From Lineus longissimus (Eukaryota; Nemertea; Pilidiophora; Heteronemertea; Lineidae): DNA of 64,000 nucleotides. A program made the translations under genes and the position numbers. Of this stretch, positions 60,388-64,000 are shown one piece after another. Each line of letters starts with the position of its first letter. The first letter of the stretch is position 1. The stretch spans positions 13,966,437 to 14,030,436 of the forward strand of contig NC_088313.1 in the NCBI RefSeq assembly GCF_910592395.1, read 5' to 3'. Under the pieces are notes generated by a model that saw only the letters and a list, made by a program, of their open reading frames with translations, had not been told where the DNA came from and ran no database searches.

Positions 60388-61979
60388 GTTAAACCCATGG
60401 TGCACATTTTGTAACCGTAAGACCTAGAGACTTCAATATTGCATTTCTGGATACTTCTGGTCAAACTCTACTTTCAAAACAAAATTTGTCGCCATTCGAC
60501 CTACTTCCTGCGAGCGAGAGTGCATGAAGGAAACTGGCCTATATCGGCCTAGGAGCAGCAGAATTAGTCGAAATATGCTCTAATATTAAGATAAAATTCT
60601 TGAAAATCTATTTTATTGAGAAAAAGTTCAAAATTCTAACAGGAGAGGGCGCTACCTGCCTTTTAATTATTTCTGCCGATTCAAATTCCCGCCCGATGAC
60701 GTCAGCCATCAATGAAGTCTCCTATTTGCCAGTTCTCAAACATGGCAGCTACACAACAAAAGCAGTAGGCCTAGCTCCAGGAATAAATCACTGTTCACTT
60801 CAGCTTCGTAATCGATTGTACCCCCACTTTATTGTGTTTTGTGTGGTGTTCCTATTCAATCAACGATGTAAGGCCTTATTATGTTGGTTTTAATTGAGAA
60901 GGTGCATTATAAGCGGCGTACGAAATACCGAAGCGGAGACAAAATGGCGGCATGTTGTTTACGCCTGGAGCTCAATGACACTCAAGTACCCAATTTTCTG
61001 CTTAAAAAGTAGTCTGGTAGGCGATATTATCACTAGTTCGTTTCAGTGGTAGTCATAAGGTCTTTAGGGACTACTTTCAGAAATTAGTTCTTGAAAATTT
61101 GGCCACATTTCTGTGAAAACGATATCGGAAGTGCATGCTCTGTTCGCGATGACATCGCCGCTGTATTTTGAAGTGGAGAATTCCCACAGTATGTGCAGTG
61201 AATCGGCATAATTCTGTTCGCCTATTAAGTTTTAGTTCTACGATTCTTTCATGAGTAAAAAGTAGACATTCTAAGCAATACAATAATGTCACTCCCATAA
61301 AAATTGATTGGAAATTGAGGGAGCTACGGCATTCTGTTCGGCAACTGGCAGCGCTGAAAAAATACATTGCATACTGTACAATACCAAATGGTACATTTTA
61401 AAAAGCGCTCATTGGACAACGTAAGGAATCACCAGAAATGACGTCATCGCTGGTCTGAATAGAAAACTACGGTGGCGCAGTAGAGCACAAGAAAAGGTTT
61501 AGCATTAACTTCGTCATGCAAGCTTCAGCAACAACATGATTTCTCATGAATGATTTATTTGATCATCATCAGCTTGTTTCCCCTGATAGATAAAAAAATG
61601 ATTTACAATTTCCATCAAAGTTTTCTATTTTGTGTATAGTCACATGTTATTTAACTGGCAAGGAGCCAAGCAGTTTTGAATATTCGCGGGAAAATACTTC
61701 GTACTTGTAAACGAGGCTATGACAATGAGTGTCCTCATTCATGGCATAAACTTCATGTTTCGGTAAATATTTTCATACAATGATTTCACCCGAATTATGG
61801 TCAGGATTGAGGAATGAACAGTGGCATAATTATGTCAACCAAAAACATTGGTACCGTAGTGAACGCAAAAGGATATCAAATACCATGGAGCATGCCATTT
61901 TCATGCATAATGAACTGAACACCGGGAAGATATTAATGATATTAACTCAGCTGAGCGCCAGGTCCTTGGGCCTCTTGTT
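60299..61979. mobile_element. 1.68-kb insertion specific to copy C
   Basis: Copies A and B read 'gcgtttttctactcc'; here the same words are split by 1.68 kb. The insert starts GCTCAGCTGACTAAGTCAGC, has a TCCA-repeat microsatellite (60357-60389) and ends with GCTGAGCGCCAGG..GGGCCTCTTG. These ends resemble a dispersed repeat I have seen in marine invertebrate genomes, of unknown class. No transposase or other gene found inside; the short frames are unconvincing. Confidence 0.7.
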
Positions 61980-64000
61980 CTACTCCACATCATCACATAT
62001 TTTTGCGGTTGGCAGTTTAGTATGTTGTCGGTGCTAAATGGACCATCTAAGGGTATCATATGGTTCCATTCGTTGTCATATAATGGGATATTCCTATCTT
62101 TTTAATTTTTACAGACTACAACGAGTTTTATAGCAGATTTAATTTTGCTTTCGCGGTAACAAACGCAAACAGTGTGAAAAAATGCAAAATGTCTCGACTT
62201 TTGTGATCAAACGTTAGCATGTAAGCTTATAGAAATCATATTTTTGTTTTATCAGAATTTTTCTAATTTAATGTCACTGTTGTCTGATGGGATATTTGAT
62301 AGTTTTGTGATTTTGAAGCCCAGTTTCTTAGTTTTTAAGATTAGAAAACGGTTTATTTTTCCCATCGATGAGCTTTTTTTGCGAAATGGTGTGAGATATA
62401 CCGTTCCAATATTGTCGAATAGCCCATTTGGCTTAAACCTTACATACACTTATGATGTGTATATTTTGAGTCATTTCACAAGATACAACAGTATATGTAC
62501 TGTGAGCGCGGAATTTCCCAAATAGTTTTTCGCGCTCTTTTAGTCTAGCTCCAGCTTCCCTTACGAAGCTCGTTCCATCGAATCGTGATCTTTCGATCAA
62601 TTTTGTCATGTAGTAGCCTTTTCGAGATCTTTTCTTCGTTTGAAATCAAGTTTTGTAGAAGACATACGAGGTAACTATATGTATAGATTATATATCGCTA
62701 TGTTTATTATGCTGACAAAATGATAAGACACTTTTATGGCGTGTTTTCTGGGTCGAGCCAAGGTTTGATTGTCCCGGTGACATTCAATTCCTGTTATACC
62801 ACTTGGAGTGACTTCAGATCCTGCCAGATATTGCATTAGTTTGTGATATTTGTAATTCACAGCTTGTTCTGAAAGAGCACTGTAGTTTAAGCTCTCTATT
62901 TAGATAATACGTGTGTGGTAAACATAAGTTTTGGGGGGAAAAATGTTATTTTCGATGAAGAAACTCCTCTGTTTTAGTTCAGATTTTTAACGATAGATGT
63001 CGCCACCTCCTTGAGGTCAGTGTATACAGGATTTCCAGTCTTTGGGCTGTAGTTGTGACATTGTCTTTGTTTGTAATTTCAGATTTACGACATATTTACG
63101 ACATGTATGATGATTAGTAGACTGTATGTGAAGACTTAGATGGTTATTTGGATCAATACAAGTTTAAACGTCCGTAAACTCTTGTCGATTTTGTAACAGA
63201 GGAGGAAAAGTTTCGCTTGGCTGCCACATGTACATATCACAAGTTTGCCATTGATTACAACCTAATCATGGATTTTTTGTAACAAATTGCAAACCGACGA
63301 GTGAGTGCATGCAGCTTAATTGCGACAATTGATTATTTGTTTTGTTTTGGCAATTAGCAACTTATCAAAGTGTACAACACAAATTGTTAGATCGTTCACA
63401 TCAATAGTAAGTAAATTATTTATGTTGTATGCATTTGTATCTGATAAATCATGACCGCATGTAGACAGTATATTTTCTCGTTATAATTTTTGGTTATTCT
63501 ACTTTTGTTGTGCACCTCATGTCAATTTGTAGCTGTATTAAAATGGGCTTCATCATGGCTTCGAGTTGATTGCCCGAGAGAGATGTGGGACCAAAGGAAA
63601 CTTGCCGTGACCTGACTCTTTATTTGAAAGACTCTTGTTCTATGTATATGCATAGTCTTTCAAATAGATTATTATTTTGAAAGACTCTGGTACATGTTAA
63701 TGTATCCAGTCACTACACCAAAACCACTCTAATCAGCACTATTCAGCACTCTATTCAGCATTGGAATTCACTGCCGGTCAGTATCAAAACAATATCTCGT
63801 AACGGTTTTAAGTATAAGTATAAGTATAGGTAAGTATAGGTATAAGTTATATTGTTTTCTAAATGATGTTGGCAATTTACTGTAATAACATTTTATTCGG
63901 ATGCTTACATTGTTACGAATCCAGTCGATCATCTACCTCTTTATACTTCACGCCTTTTATCTTTAAATCTGCCGCCATTGATGAAATGTTATTCATTATT
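61980..64000. repeat. Segmental duplication block, copy C, right part
   Basis: Matches 27590-29640 and, in part, 48935-51100. It includes the empty site of the foldback element (63299-63312) and the shorter TAAGTATAGG microsatellite (63809-63850). No gene recognised; the window ends inside the block. Confidence 0.85.

Overview
This is eukaryotic DNA, most likely from a marine invertebrate such as a lancelet, hemichordate or mollusc. I infer this from the low gene density, intron-like breaks, frequent GTAGGCCTA-type words and the types of mobile element; the species cannot be fixed from sequence alone. The host backbone is a tandem array with a unit of about 12 kb. It carries three copies of a STELLO/DUF288-like glycosyltransferase gene on the minus strand: copy A (5076-8466, broken), copy B (45141-47502) and copy C (57139-59500). 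Long noncoding stretches are shared between copies (1-5075 with 51413-57138; 8467-9201 with 47503-48895 and 59501-60255; 27543-29590 with 48891-51100 and 60249-64000). Because copies can be compared, several insertions can be read against an empty allele.

Mobile elements in order: a repeat-rich block replacing part of copy A (5855-7009); a complete-length 18.3 kb Polinton/Maverick (9202-27542) with 214-215 bp terminal inverted repeats and a 6-bp target duplication; a minus-strand LINE 3' remnant (31119-31480); an inverted-repeat element (33031-33620); a DIRS-like tyrosine-recombinase retrotransposon (37418-43977) sitting inside a palindromic element (37222-44127); a hairpin/TIR insertion in copy B (47927-48559); a foldback-like element with terminal 15-bp iterons and a 9-bp target duplication (50252-51035); a TIR element (55949-56463); and a 1.7 kb insertion in copy C (60299-61979).

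The Polinton has 17 recognisable genes. They include protein-primed family B DNA polymerase, retroviral-type integrase with chromodomain, A32/FtsK-like packaging ATPase, double-jelly-roll major capsid protein, penton-like minor capsid protein, an HNH-like protein, a zinc-finger protein and several membrane proteins. Three genes carry frameshifts (polymerase just before motif C, a small membrane ORF, and a membrane ORF next to its start), and no adenovirus-type protease is visible, so the copy looks genetically complete in layout but is decaying.

The most unusual signal is inside the Polinton. A short double-hairpin repeat (GGAC-nnn-GTCC, 3-nt spacer, GAGC-nnn-GCTC) occurs 12 times plus one decayed copy, in both orientations, between genes and in frame inside at least seven genes. 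Stems show compensatory changes. Several copies are bracketed by short direct repeats that look like target duplications. Copies read in the frame where the usual TGA spacer would be a stop have a changed spacer. I saw no complete copy outside the Polinton. It behaves like a mini palindromic mobile element living in a virus-like transposon.
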